This document shows, piece after piece, positions 1 to 11,500 of a stretch of DNA of 64,000 bases. The DNA lies in the NCBI GenBank assembly GCA_903813345.2, contig CAIIXF020000007.1:39044671-39108670 (forward strand). Direction: 5' to 3'. Below the pieces are notes generated by a model. It did not search any database. It saw nothing but the letters and a program-made list of their open reading frames with translations, and was not told where the DNA came from. Source of the DNA: Owenia fusiformis (taxonomy: Eukaryota; Annelida; Polychaeta; Sabellida; Oweniidae). Position 1 is the first letter of the stretch, and every line of letters starts with the position of its first letter. The translations under genes and the position numbers were made by a program.

Positions 1-132
1 GTTTGTTTACGTCACAACTTTCCAAAACATATTTATTCTTTCTTATAGCTTTATTCATACTCCCAGGTCTATTCCTACCACAAATACAATATAAAAACAG
101 TCCTAAAGTCCCATTATTATGAAAATAAGCTA

Positions 133-399
133 TTAAACATAATGTCCATCTCTAACTATACACTTCTTATGCCTATTCAACCAATCTCTAAACACACTTT
201 CAAACCCATTCTTGCCCATTTCCTGAAGTCTTGCTAAGACATGTGATCTGAGTTCATCATTCCTTCCAAATCTATTTTCTCTCAAGTCACACTTGAGTTC
301 TGCATATAAATAAAAGTCATGTGGTGCAAGGTCTGGGGAATATGGAGGGTGTGCACGTAGGGGTAGCCCCAGTGCCCTAATAGCTTCACTAGTGAGCAT
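133..399 (-). pseudogene. Mariner-like transposase, C-terminal fragment (left copy)
   Basis: This open stretch of 88 codons contains HPPYSPDLAPHDFYLY, the hallmark block around the last catalytic aspartate of mariner-type DDE transposases (usual form SPDLAPxDF). It continues into the family's C-terminal pattern, in which ELRSHV, a Trp, an RHKKCI block and GHYV follow in order. The two upstream catalytic acidic residues and the DNA-binding domain are missing because the palindrome replaces them. I regard it as a dead fragment. The family call is secure; the exact subfamily is not. Confidence 0.82.
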
Positions 400-409
400 A
401 GCTGTGTGT

Positions 410-535
410 GAACTCAGATCACATGTCTTAGCAAGACTTCAGGAAATGCGCAAGAATGGGTTTGAAAGTGTGTTTAGAGAGTGGACGAATAGGCATAAGA
501 AGTATATAGCTAGAGATGGACATTATGTTGAATAG
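410..535 (+). pseudogene. Mariner-like transposase, C-terminal fragment (right copy)
   Basis: Read on the plus strand, this is a second copy of the last 41 codons of the same transposase: ELRSHVLARLQEMRKNGFES, then a Trp, RHKKYI and GHYVE before a TAG at 533-535. It differs from the left copy by a handful of substitutions, such as Cys to Tyr before the final RDGHYV block. The copies have therefore diverged since the palindrome formed or since their separate insertions. It is too short to encode anything functional. Confidence 0.75.
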
Positions 536-1235
536 CTTATTTTCATAACAATGGGACTTTAGGACTTTTTTATGTTGTATTTGTGGTAGGAATACACCTG
601 GGAGTATGAATAAAGCTATAAGAAAGAATAAATATATTTTGGAAAGTTGTGACGTAACCAAACTTGCCCCGCCTTTTTGTTGTTTCAGTTACTATAGCAA
701 CCACAACTCTGGCCAATCAAATAGAAGACGCTTTAAATTCACAGAATAAAGGTGAAAAGGTTTGGGCTACAAACTCTGAAAATTTCATCAAGATTGGTGC
801 AATATAAAGAAAGTTACAATATCTTTCACCTTATTTATTGGACACCCTGTATATGCTGTCATTACACTTCTGTCGGATGTATAGTTTTTATTTTAACAGT
901 AAACACATTTTCCGGCAATATAAGGCGCATTACGGATAGGAATGCTGTGGAATAACGATTTCTAAATGACACTCGCATGTTGATCTATCAAGACATTTTT
1001 GGCAATTATGATTCTTTTTATTTAAAAAATGCATTTTCATTAAACCCATGTGAGAATATTTTTCTCGAAATAACAAAGACGGTCAATCTTTTTAATTTTC
1101 ACACATTTTGCTAGTAAATATATTTTGATATTATATATGTTTAACCAAGATTTTTTCAAGAAAATCTGAAAAAACTCGATCGACAGTTGAAGTTTTACCT
1201 TTTATAGTTAATAGTTCTTCTGTGGCGATTTTTAG

Positions 1236-1751
1236 GATGCTGCCTCATTTGGGGTATAACAATGCCTTATATGACTATAATAATGAACCGGAGAAATCAA
1301 AAAACATTCGTCAGACTCCCATAGTTCCTCCAAGAATACCAGCAAAGTCTTTACAGGGAAGATATATGGGAAATGAACAAGTTTATGGTTCAGCTTCCAA
1401 TGGGAAGGTACTTATAGCAAAATCATTTACAGTATCGTTCATATGAAAGAACGGGAAACACTATTATATATTAATTAATATTATATTAATTGGCATTATT
1501 TTATATGCAGAACTATTGTATAACATTGTGTGGTATTGAATTTAATATCACATTTATAACCTTGCTAGGATTGGTTGTCAGGTTCTGATAATCGAAAAGA
1601 TCTCTTGTTGTATGGATCACGTCCCCTTGGTTTCCAAGAAAACAAGCAATCATTCCAGTCTCTCTATGGGATGTACGATAATGATATATATGACAGCTCG
1701 CCAATGGCTGAACTGAACAATGTTACAAGTAACCAACACGTGAGTTATTAG
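1236..1751 (+). CDS. Partial gene A: cytoplasmic-tail exons of a putative membrane protein
   Basis: Two exons join in frame. The first (1236-1407) follows a TTTTTAG acceptor, enters in phase 2, encodes 57 residues (MLPHLGYNNALYDYNNEP onward, with a proline-rich IVPPRIPAKS block) and ends at a GTACTT donor in phase 0. The second (from 1569, after TTGCTAG) enters in phase 0 and encodes 57 residues rich in Tyr, Asp and Ser (YGMYDNDIYDSS). It then reaches either a consensus GTGAGT donor at 1740 or, if unspliced, a TAG at 1749-1751. There is no signal or transmembrane segment, so this looks like an intracellular tail with possible SH2/SH3 ligand motifs. Exon phases and sizes match the two tail exons at 52691-52850 and 54137-54298, and both tails carry an LGF block followed 5-6 residues later by Phe. 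I infer a paralog of the mucin gene downstream. The 5' exons lie before the window. Confidence 0.5.
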
Positions 1752-1779
1752 ATGTTATAGTAAGTCGATTTGTATTTTC

Positions 1780-2720
1780 GAATTATTAGTTTAGTTTAGT
1801 TTATTTATTTATTTTAAGTGGTCAGTCTTACAATTCAATAATAAAATATAAAAAATAAATTACAATTTTTCCCAGCAAACCTCGGGCTTATAAACCACTG
1901 TTAACAATAGGAAACACAAAATAATACACGAAAATCAATATTACTTGTTGTAAATGAATTGCCTTCTCCGCACAAAACCAATCTTAACTCATTCAATACT
2001 GGGGAAAAAGCACTATAATACTGACGATGTTTTGAAAATTGCCATATACGGTACCTCTGAAATAATATATATTGTATATACATGGGCATGCATATATGGT
2101 ATTATATATCATTTTAAAGCATATGATATACTCTTTCAGAATGAATAGGTTTTTAAGTCCCATTTTATAAGTTGACATGGTTACAAGATTCCAAAAATAC
2201 ATTGGGTTTGTGCTTGTACGTGATAGCCTTAGTAGTCAACGTATGTGTAAACTTAACAATTTTGCTACCTTCATAATCCAAATCTTTAAAATTTACCTCA
2301 TCAAAGTATGTTTTTCTCAAATCATCATTTCTATTGCAATGGAATAGAAAATGTAAATCTGCCTGTCTCTAGCCTAAGTTGCAAATACCTAGTCTAAACT
2401 GAGCTGCTAGACTTCGCTCAAATTTTGAAAAATTCAATGATTAGATACTTATCTACTTCATACATTTTTTAAATGTTACATAAGTGCACAATTTCGGCTT
2501 AGCCTTCATTGTTACTTCCCATGCAGGTGCATAGTTAAAAATAATTCTAACAGTTTAAGGTTGACAACTTGTTCATCAATAAAATCCTGTTCCAAATCTA
2601 CTAATATAAGAATATTTCTGATATGTCTAATCCATACTGAATTACTTGATTTGCTCCATAAAAATATTTTCTTAAATTTTTGATTCGATCATTGTCTGTT
2701 ATTATGCTTGATATCGAACT
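1780..2720 (-). pseudogene. Degenerate LINE 3' end, antisense
   Basis: Read on the minus strand, the stretch around 2480-2215 resembles the C-terminal end of a LINE ORF2. An LRLETGRF block is followed in another frame by LHFLFHCNRNDDLRKTYF, the usual Leu-Arg-Leu, His and Cys landmarks before the stop. Stops and frame changes interrupt it. The minus-strand 3' side near 1780-1860 is A-rich (AATAAA-like and TTTA runs on the plus strand), as expected for a LINE tail. The copy is old and decayed. The same family type recurs near 63.1 kb. Confidence 0.42.
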
Positions 2721-2984
2721 AGTAATTCACACATTTCATTCCATAACTGTTAGATTGATATTTTTAAAATGCACTGAGGAATCCATGTACACTTTCTTAT
2801 TATTGATAAAGAAATGTGAAAGAATAAAGAGAATCACCGAATACGTCATTCTAACACTGTTATTGCCTCCACTTTTTTGTAACGGTGGCTGGTGGTCGGC
2901 AATTTGCGTTTGGAGTTAAGCCTCCTAAACAAATTGTTAACTTCCAATAACTTGAGATGTACTGTTAAGACTGACTTTTCGAAT

Positions 2985-3640
2985 TCACAAATTTTCAGAA
3001 GTTCAAATCTGACTTTAGATTTAATATTTGACCACTAATGACCTTGCCAAGGTCAAAAAGGTATATTCAAACTTGCTGATCAAATTGACATTTTTTTCAA
3101 AATCATCCTCAAGCGATAAGAAGTTCGAACCTGACTTTGGATTTGACCTTCATTGACCTTATTAAGGTCAAAAAGCTATTTTTTTAAAAATTTGACTTAA
3201 GATATAAGCTTTGACCTTCAATGATTTTTTCAGGGTCAAAAATGATCCAAAAGGTATTATTTCAATTGCTTCAAGTTGACCAATTCTGTCTAAAAATATA
3301 TAAGCATATACAAGTTCAAATCTGTCTTTGGATATGATATTTTACATTTGGTTGACTTATATTGACACAAAGTGTTGTTTTTGGATCGAAATAAGTCAGC
3401 GTAATCAGAGAGTGCTTACCGAGGTAAAAAAGTAAGATTTTCAAGGTAAAATGTCAAAGTGTGAGCATTTTTCCGTCTTCACAAATTTTGCCTGAATTTT
3501 GAGATATTGAAGGTAAAAAAGGTATAAATATGAGTTTTACCTTCAATGACCTTCCAAGGTAAAAAATCGTTATTTAACTTGCTATAAATCTTACTTTAGA
3601 TTTGACCTTCAAACAGTGGTGACATGTTGTCATGTTAATG
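2985..3640. repeat. Degenerate repeat rich in AGGTCA/TGACCT
   Basis: About 650 bases consist of loosely repeated segments of roughly 80-110 bp, each pairing a TGACCTT with a downstream AAGGTCAAAAAGG-type stretch and a phrase like TTCAAATCTGACTTTAGATT. Related sequence occurs at 22.3, 29.4 and 50.5-51.3 kb, so this is a dispersed family, not a local array. No open frame runs through it. Confidence 0.6.
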
Positions 3641-3654
3641 TCTTGTGTAATGCT

Positions 3655-3765
3655 ACAGGGCTTTCACATTGCACCCGTCATTCAGCCAGACTACTTAGGA
3701 CATACATATTTTGTATGTTCCAAGTGCCCTGGCTGAATCAGGGGTGTAAAGTGAAACCCTGTTAT
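3655..3765. repeat. Imperfect hairpin (MITE-like palindrome)
   Basis: CAGGGCTTTCACATTGCACCC plus ATTCAGCCA on the left pairs with TGGCTGAAT plus GGGTGTAAAGTGAAACCCTG on the right, around a central ACATA/TATGT stem. The structure could form a long imperfect cruciform. No gene is visible in it. Confidence 0.55.
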
Positions 3766-4039
3766 AATACAAACCTTTAAATTGTAGGTATTGATCGGTC
3801 GACCTAAGATACGTAAGAAACCAACGTATCCGAGCCACATGCTGAGTGACAATAATGTGCCCGACATGGGAGGGTCGAAGATGTATTAGGAGCTGATTAT
3901 ATCTTGCCGTTCCTTTATTTCCTTTTCTGATTTCAAGTCCCAACCCCAAGCTTACTTTTTTCTAAATGCACCTCTGTATTCTAATGTGTTGATAAAATAA
4001 GAACATGAAAGTATACTTTCAATAGAAATATAACAGTAG

Positions 4040-5460
4040 TGATATCTTTTTTACAAATAATTGTTCGAACTGCATTCACACTGGAATATAACAGTGCACA
4101 GTCAATTAAGGTGAATTCAGGTATGATCTGTCTGTCCACACTGGGTGAACAGCGTACTTCCAATTTAGGTCAATTCAGGTGAGATCTGTCTGTCCACACA
4201 GGGATAACAGTGTACAGTCAATCCAGGTCAATTCAGGTCTGATCTGTCTTTTCACACTGAGATAACAGTGTACAGTCAATTCAGGTGTGATATGTCTGTT
4301 CACACTGGAATAACAGTGTAATTTCAATTCAGGTCTATTCTGAGATGTGATCTGTCTGTCCACACTGGGATAACAGTGTACAGTCAATCCAGGTCAATTC
4401 AGGTCTGATCTATCTTTTCACACTGAGATAACACTGTACAGTCAATTCAGGTGAATTCAGGCATGATCTGTCTGTTCACATTGGGATAACAGTGTACAGT
4501 CAATTCAGGTGAATTCAGGCATGATCTGTCTGTTCACATTGGGATAACAGTGTACAGTCAATTCTGGTGAATTCAGGTATGATCTGTCTGTTCACACTGG
4601 GATAACAGTGCAAAGTCAATTCAGGTGAATTCAGGCATGATCTGTCTGTTCACATTGGGATAACAGTGTACAGTCAATTCTGGTGAATTCAGGTATGATC
4701 TGTCTGTTCACATTGGGATAACAGTGTACAGTCAATTCATTCTGATCTGTCTGTTCACACTGGGATAACAGTGAATAGTCAATATAGGCGAATTCAGGTA
4801 TGATCTGTCTGTCCACACTGGGTTAATAGTGTACAGGCAATTCAGGTCAATTCAGGTGTGATCTGTCTGTTCACATTGGGATAACAGTGTACAGTCAATT
4901 CTGGTGAATTCAGGTATGATCTGTCTGTTCACATTGGGATAACAGTGTACAGTCAATTCATTCTGATCTGTCTGTTCACACTGGGATAACAGTGAATAGT
5001 CAATATAGGCGAATTCAGGTATGATCTGTCTGTCCACACTGGGTTAATAGTGTACAGGCAATTCAGGTCAATTCAGGTGTGATCTGTCTGTCCACACTGG
5101 GATAACAGTGTACAGTCAATTCATGCCAATTCAGGTATGATCTGTCTGTTCACATTGGGATAACAGTGTACAGTCAATTCATTCTGATCTGTCTGTTCAC
5201 ACTGGGATAACAGTGAATAGTCAATATAGGCGAATTCAGGTATGATCTGTCTGTCCACACTGGGTTAATAGTGTACAGGCAATTCAGGTCAATTCAGGTG
5301 TGATCTGTCTGTCCACACTGGGATAACAGTGTACAGTCAATTCATGCCAATTAAGGTCTGATCTGTCTGTTCACACTGGGTTAACAGTGTACTTCCAATT
5401 TAGGTAAATTCAGGTGTTATCTGTCTGTCCGCACTGGGATAACAGCGCGGAGATGAAATG
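4040..5460. repeat. Tandem array, ~58-60-bp unit with higher-order periodicity
   Basis: About two dozen copies of a unit built around GATCTGTCTGTYCACACTGG, GATAACAGTGTACAGTCAATTC and AGGTSAATTCAGGT follow one another. Variant units recur as a block. The block starting near 4631 reappears at 4852, 221 bp later, with almost no change, and part of it again near 5130, so groups of units have been duplicated together. Minus-strand open frames here merely reflect the repeat lacking certain stops. Confidence 0.88.
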
Positions 5461-5759
5461 AAGATCCAGAGATGAAGACATCATCACTTGCGTTTTATCT
5501 TTAAATTCTAAGGTAACATATCATCACAACTGAATACAGGACAGGTAACATGAATGCAGCTAAAACTTCGAAAGCACTATGATTGTATTTTTGTTTAAAC
5601 ATGTGCTTAGAATACAAATGTGTATATATACAGGCTGGGCCAAACAATGTAGCCTTAACAAGGAATATATGTGCAAAATATGACTGAACCAATGTTAAAT
5701 GACTAAGCGATGAAAATTCGGGTTACCCTATATACAAGCACACGTTTGCATCTGTCTCT

Positions 5760-6412
5760 CTCTTTGCATCTATGCTATAGTAATATGAAAAGAAAAACAT
5801 GCCGACAGATAAATTGTTTCATAATTGCTCTTCACATTATGAGGATTTTAAAGTGTTTTTAGGATCTTCTATACACTTTAATTGTAATCACATTAAATAT
5901 AAACATTGTCTGCACAGTTTAGGAGTTTTTAAAGAACATTCTGAGCATTATCAACAGATATATTTGGATGTTAAAGTTAGTATTTTCAAACAAAGGATTT
6001 TGAAAACTGGACATTTTGGACTGGATTAAAACCTATGGATTAAACTTTTGATACTGTAGACAGTAAGACTACATTATACCACAGAGATTGGAGTAAATTG
6101 TTTTCTCTTTAGGAAATACAAATGGATTTAAATATAGTTTTATTAACACATTGAGAATCAATTTAAATGTTTTAATAAGTCTGAAAATTTAAAGGGAGTA
6201 AAAAGGAACAGCCTTGAACTTCATTCTTATACCTGTTTCTGTGAAGTACAAGATGAACAGTGGTTAATTAGCACATGTAAACAATAACATAAGGAGAGCC
6301 ATAACAAATGACAATATAATTAGTAGATTATCAATTACATGTACATTAGGAGGATTTATCACCAATACAGTATATCAACATTATATAACTGTGCCAAAAC
6401 TGAGAAAGGATT
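5760..6412 (+). other. Putative 5' untranslated region of the LINE
   Basis: This stretch lies between the tandem array and ORF1. It contains one short open frame (5799-6029) whose 76-residue product has no recognisable motif, and several upstream ATG codons. I see no terminal repeat. It most likely contains the internal promoter of the element, but nothing in the sequence proves that. Confidence 0.35.
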
Positions 6413-8518
6413 ATGACAATAAAAGATCGCCCCCGCAGAACCCGTACACTCTTGTCACAAGGTACACCAGTTACCTTTACATCGCCTGACCTAAAGGGAA
6501 ATAAGAGGAGAAACAATAGAAAACAAAATATGAAAAAGCTGAAAGGCAAACCAGAAATTCTTCATGACAACTACCATTTCAGTGACATAGATGATACAGG
6601 TATTCTAGAACTTACAGATGAATGCAAAAGTGTTGAGTTTTTCACGGAGAGAATACTAACTTGGATTGATGCTTTCGAGGCATTCTACAGGAATAAATCA
6701 ATGAAAGCAATATCTACTAGAGTTCAACATGGACATGTTATCAATATTTCTGACCATGTTATTATCAATATAAATGATTCAGGAGTGATATCCATACATG
6801 GAGAAGGACTTGAGGATTGGAAAGCGAATGACTTTCCATTGGTAAAAGACACCATAGTCCACATTGACAGGTGTCCCTCCCTTACCTCTACCCCTCTTAG
6901 TGGGGCTGCAGTACCCAGTCAAGCCAATACATCTGATTTTACAGATATGGCTACAACACACTCTGAAGCAACAGATCCAGATGGAAGAGTGATTACATTT
7001 CTGCATCCAGAAATGCTGACTAAGGGATCTGATCCCTCTACTGATATTGCTGAAGATAGCCTTATCTTCTTTCAAACTACTTCAAATGATGGATCTCATT
7101 CACCTGAAGGACCTTCGCCACCACCTGATGATATACCATCCTCTGGAATACCCCCAAGCCAAGATCCCTCCTTACCCAAAGGATCTCCCCAAGGTTCCAC
7201 AGCAAATGAGGCTGATGATCAGAAGGCAAATATCAATACCCAGGAACCCTCACTTGATACAATCCTTGATAATGTTTTTTCTGATGTAACTGAATTATCA
7301 CAACATGCCAAACTTGACACTGCCATAATGGAAGAAAATGAACAGTTGAAATGTGAAAATAATAAACTCCGAAATAAAATCACCCAACTGATGAACAAAA
7401 ATGAAAAGTATCTGAATGACAGAAAACTTATCAATGAACAATCAGCCAAAATAAATGACCTCCTCAAGCGAATTCAAGTAAATGATCAACAGAGGGCAGA
7501 TGAGCTCAAGGCCCAGCAAATACTTCAAAATGCCAAACTTGAAGACTTAGAGTCTGAAATCTGCAATTTGAAGGGAAAAATAAGACGCAGTGAAAAAGAA
7601 TATAAAGGACTGAAAGCGGATCTTGACACCACTTATCGCAGAAATCAGCAATTAGCATCAATGTTAGGCAGTGAACATAATATCTCTCAACCTCAGAGTC
7701 TTGTTGAATCACCAAATTCGTCAAAACCTGACTCATATAAGCCTACCCCAGTTCCCAGACGCAAATTACACACTAAAACTCAACCTCCTCAATCTGCCAA
7801 ATCTATGCCTGCGCCACAGTCTATGCCTGCGTCTGTATCACATGATATGTCTACACCACGCTCTTCATCCATGCCACATGATATGCCAGAATCGCTCAAG
7901 TCAAAGACAACTGTACACATAATGTATTCATCCAATGGTAGAGGATTAGCTGGTATCATGATGCGCAAGGCATCACATATGAATGTAACCTCCTCAGTCT
8001 ACAGTGGTGGTAGAATTGAACACGGAACTCAGTCTATCATGAGAGGTGATATCAAACAGTCAACTGACTATAAAATAATTGGATTGGGGACTAATAATAT
8101 CAAAATAGACTCACCAGATGATATAATCTGTAGTCTAAAACACCTGGCTCAAACGGCAAGAACGCATCATCCTAGTTCAAAATTGATCATGGCAGGGCTA
8201 CACCATAGACAGGATTCAGACTCTAGTGAGGACATATACAATATGAACTCTGACATTGATCATATCAACAGCCAGATGAAGATTTTCTGTAGGAATGAAG
8301 GAATTGGATTCATAGACATCAATCAAGTCAATAACTCAACTGCTGGAAGACCAAACTTTGATGTTCTTAATAGAGATGGACTCCATTTTAACATAAAAGG
8401 TCGCAATTCTCTTGTGATGGCCATGCTAAAATGCATCAATAGTGACACACCTAAGACATATGCCAGCATTGTCTCAAGTAGACACCCTACCTACCAGCCA
8501 ACCCAATACAAGTTATAG
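6413..8518 (+). CDS. LINE ORF1: coiled coil plus SGNH-hydrolase-like domain
   Basis: The open frame of 701 codons is uninterrupted and begins at the first in-frame ATG. Residues about 1-100 are basic, then polar. Residues 150-290 are rich in Pro, Ser, Thr and Asp and likely disordered. Residues 305-420 form a heptad-like Lys/Glu/Leu/Asn coiled coil. After a Pro/Ser/Met linker, residues about 500-690 resemble the SGNH (GDSL-like) esterase module known from ORF1 of CR1-like LINEs: SSNGRGLA (block I), IGLGTNN (block III) and DGLHFN (block V with the Asp-x-x-His pair). Block I normally reads GDSN; here it is YSSN, so the Ser remains but the Gly-Asp before it is lost. Its role in the element would be RNA binding and packaging. 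The intact frame suggests fairly recent activity. Confidence 0.85.
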   Translation: MTIKDRPRRTRTLLSQGTPVTFTSPDLKGNKRRNNRKQNMKKLKGKPEILHDNYHFSDIDDTGILELTDECKSVEFFTERILTWIDAFEAFYRNKSMKAISTRVQHGHVINISDHVIININDSGVISIHGEGLEDWKANDFPLVKDTIVHIDRCPSLTSTPLSGAAVPSQANTSDFTDMATTHSEATDPDGRVITFLHPEMLTKGSDPSTDIAEDSLIFFQTTSNDGSHSPEGPSPPPDDIPSSGIPPSQDPSLPKGSPQGSTANEADDQKANINTQEPSLDTILDNVFSDVTELSQHAKLDTAIMEENEQLKCENNKLRNKITQLMNKNEKYLNDRKLINEQSAKINDLLKRIQVNDQQRADELKAQQILQNAKLEDLESEICNLKGKIRRSEKEYKGLKADLDTTYRRNQQLASMLGSEHNISQPQSLVESPNSSKPDSYKPTPVPRRKLHTKTQPPQSAKSMPAPQSMPASVSHDMSTPRSSSMPHDMPESLKSKTTVHIMYSSNGRGLAGIMMRKASHMNVTSSVYSGGRIEHGTQSIMRGDIKQSTDYKIIGLGTNNIKIDSPDDIICSLKHLAQTARTHHPSSKLIMAGLHHRQDSDSSEDIYNMNSDIDHINSQMKIFCRNEGIGFIDINQVNNSTAGRPNFDVLNRDGLHFNIKGRNSLVMAMLKCINSDTPKTYASIVSSRHPTYQPTQYKL

Positions 8519-8568
8519 ACACCGAGTGTGATGCATCCTGGAATCATGATAGCAGATGCACATATAAT

Positions 8569-11500
8569 ATGACTAGTTATGATGATGGTGCTCATTCAAG
8601 CCTGAGTAAAGACATCAATGATGTCAGTGTTTCATGTGAAGGTTTAACTGTACATAGTAAGGTGCTCTATAGAGATTGTACATATAGTAACAAAAATGAT
8701 AATAACTCTGAAATTAACCATGATAATATTGATGCTACTATTTCAAGTAACAATGAATTTAGCAATTATGAGAATGATCCAATACATGGATCAAGCAAGT
8801 TATCAGAATCTGAAAGTGTTTCATTACTCACTAATGATCATAATCCAACTGATTTAAAATGCCTTATGTGGAATATTAACCGGTTATCTGATAAATTATA
8901 TAACGGGTGTGACATTCAAGAGCTTTTTAGCAAATATTCAATTGTATTATTATGTGAAACCTGGCTAGACCCACTTGAAACATTTATTTTAGATGGTTTT
9001 ACTGTATATAATCTTGCTCGTCAGTCTAAAAATGCAAACTCAAATGGGTATTCAGGTGGTTTAGCTGTTCTTATAAAGGATGAATTGTTTAAAACTGGTG
9101 TTGAATTAATTAAACAAACACAAGACTTCTTTGTTTGGTTAAAGCTCAAATCATCATTTTACAATTTAGAAAAAGATATTTATATCTGTTTTGTATATAT
9201 GCCGCATAAAGGTTCAAAATTTGAACATGTAGATAATATGGAAATTCTAGAAAAATCGATAGCATTATACCAGTTGTTAGGGAATACTATTATTGTTGGA
9301 GATATGAATGCTCGAACAGCAGAATTATTTGACTGTAGTACTGTCGTATGTGGATCAGATGAAAATCTTACCCCATATAATTTTATTGATCAAGATATCT
9401 CATACGAAGGTTTTCCTAAAAGGGTCTCAAAGGATAAAAATATGAAGGCTGTATATCAAACTCATGGTCGTGAACTTATCAGTCTATGTAAATCATCTGA
9501 TTTAAGAATTGTAAATGGTAGACTTTTTCAAGATAAAGATATTGGAAAATTCACTTTTTACAGATATCAGGAACAAAACGACATTTTTCTCAGATTTTAA
9601 GGTTCATGACAGACATCCTGATTCTGACCATGCACCAATTCATTTTAGCCTTAATATTCATTCAAAGCATAATAATTCAAAGAGTGCTACCAAGTCGGAT
9701 AAAAATGTTAATATTAACAGTTTACCTTATTCATATTTTAAATGGGACCCCAAAGAAAAATATAAATTTATTGATATTCTTCATGACAATATTAGCAATA
9801 ATATCCTAGATGATTTTTATTGTAAAATGGGACAAAATATTGATTCAAATAGCTTGTTGCAGGTTCTTAAACATGTAATCTATCATGCATCTGAAAGCAC
9901 TTTGAAATTGAAGCAGCTCAAAAGGCCTAAAAAGAAATTTCCAGTTAATCCCTGGTTTAATAAGGAGTGCAAAATATTAAAAAAAGAATTACATAATGCA
10001 ATCAAGCAAAATTCTTCTGATTTAGCAATTTCAAACCTTCAGAAAAAATATAATCAAACAAAGCAAAGAGAAAAACGGGCATATCAAGCTAACTTGTTGA
10101 ATTCACTGTTAACCTTTAAGGCTCATAATCCTACTGCATTCTGGAAAATGGTGCACTCTATTCCAGGTAAAAATGATGTCAGAGATATACCCATTACAAC
10201 TCCAGTACTTTTTGATAGTTTTAAAAAGCTCGGTGAAGCACCGACTTATGACTTCTTTGATTATGAAGCTTTAAAAGAAATGAAAACCTTTATATTAGAA
10301 TATAATTCGAATCATCCATATACACATGAATTAGAAGTTAGTAACCATCTACTTAACCATGTTATACATGAAAAAGAAGTGTTTAATGCTTTGAATAAGA
10401 TTAATGCAAACAAATCGCCAGGTATAGATGGTCTACCTTCCAATATTATCAAAAATTGTAAGGACCTAGCTTTAGATTTTACTGCACTTTTTAATTTTAT
10501 ATTTGATAAAGGAGATTATCCAGATGAATGGAGTATCGGTATGCTTTCCACTCTTTATAAACAAGGATCACGTTTCAATCCAGATAATTATAGGGGAATA
10601 AATGTTCTTGCTTGCCTAGGCAATGTTTTTGACACAATCATACAAACAAGACTTGTCTTTAATGCTGAAATGTTTAATATACAGGATCCTTTACAAGGGG
10701 CCTACAAATCTGGGCATCGTACGACAGACAATTTGTTTATTTTAAATACAATCATTTCACATTTTAAGAGGCAGAAAAAGCCTTTATTTTGTATAATGAT
10801 AGATTTTAGGAAGGCATTTGATTATGTCAACAGGACAGCACTTCTTTATAAATTATGTAAGTCAGGTATTCAACCGAGTTCAAAAATGTTTAAGATTATT
10901 GACAGCATGTACCAAAAGTCAAAATCTTGCCTCAAACTTAAAGATGGCATCACGCCAACCTATAAGACTGAAATTGGTGTTATGCAGGGCTCTTTACTCA
11001 GTACATATCTTTTCAACCATTTTTTGGATGACTTGAAAGATTATCTTCCATCTGAATATGGTGTAGAGTTTGAAGGTGTTTCTCTTAATCATTTAATCTG
11101 GGCAGATGACTTAATATTAATAGCTAACTCTAAAACTGGTGCTCAATCAATGCTAGACTCTCTCTTTGATTTTTGTCGAAAATATCATCTTGTTGTCAAC
11201 ACTGTTAAAACAAAGGCTATTATCTTTAACTCTAAATCAGAGGAAACTTTTAAATTCAATAACGAAGTGATTGAATGTGTTGAAGATTACAAATATCTAG
11301 GGTGTATTTTTAACAGGAATAGTAATTTTGATAAGCAAATAAGCTATCTTAAAGAAAAATCCAGAAAAGCTCTATTTAAAATAAAGCAACAACACCATAA
11401 GTTTAATGACATTCCTATATCTGTTGCATTACATTTATTTGATTCACTTATCCAACCAATTCTGATGTATGGTTCAGAAATATGGACAAGTAAAAAACAT

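Larger units (their letters stand above)
1..855. mobile_element. Palindromic mariner-family remnant (two inverted 3' ends)
   Basis: The first 258 bases are repeated in reverse complement at about 405-658 with only scattered mismatches, so two 3' halves of one mariner-like element lie head to head. Each half holds the end of a transposase gene. The right half runs on through AT-rich 3' sequence to a terminus at 840-851, GGACACCCTGTA, followed by TA, as expected for a Tc1/mariner end. The left half must run past the start of the window. A fold-back arrangement like this can arise by aberrant transposition or by insertion of one copy into another. Neither half keeps the N-terminal or central catalytic domain, so the unit is inactive. 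Confidence 0.8.

Noticed and set aside
4175-5037. Minus-strand frames in the tandem array (repeated CEQTD and VHCYP peptides)
   Set aside because: They simply translate the ~60-bp satellite unit; identical peptides recur because the DNA is duplicated.
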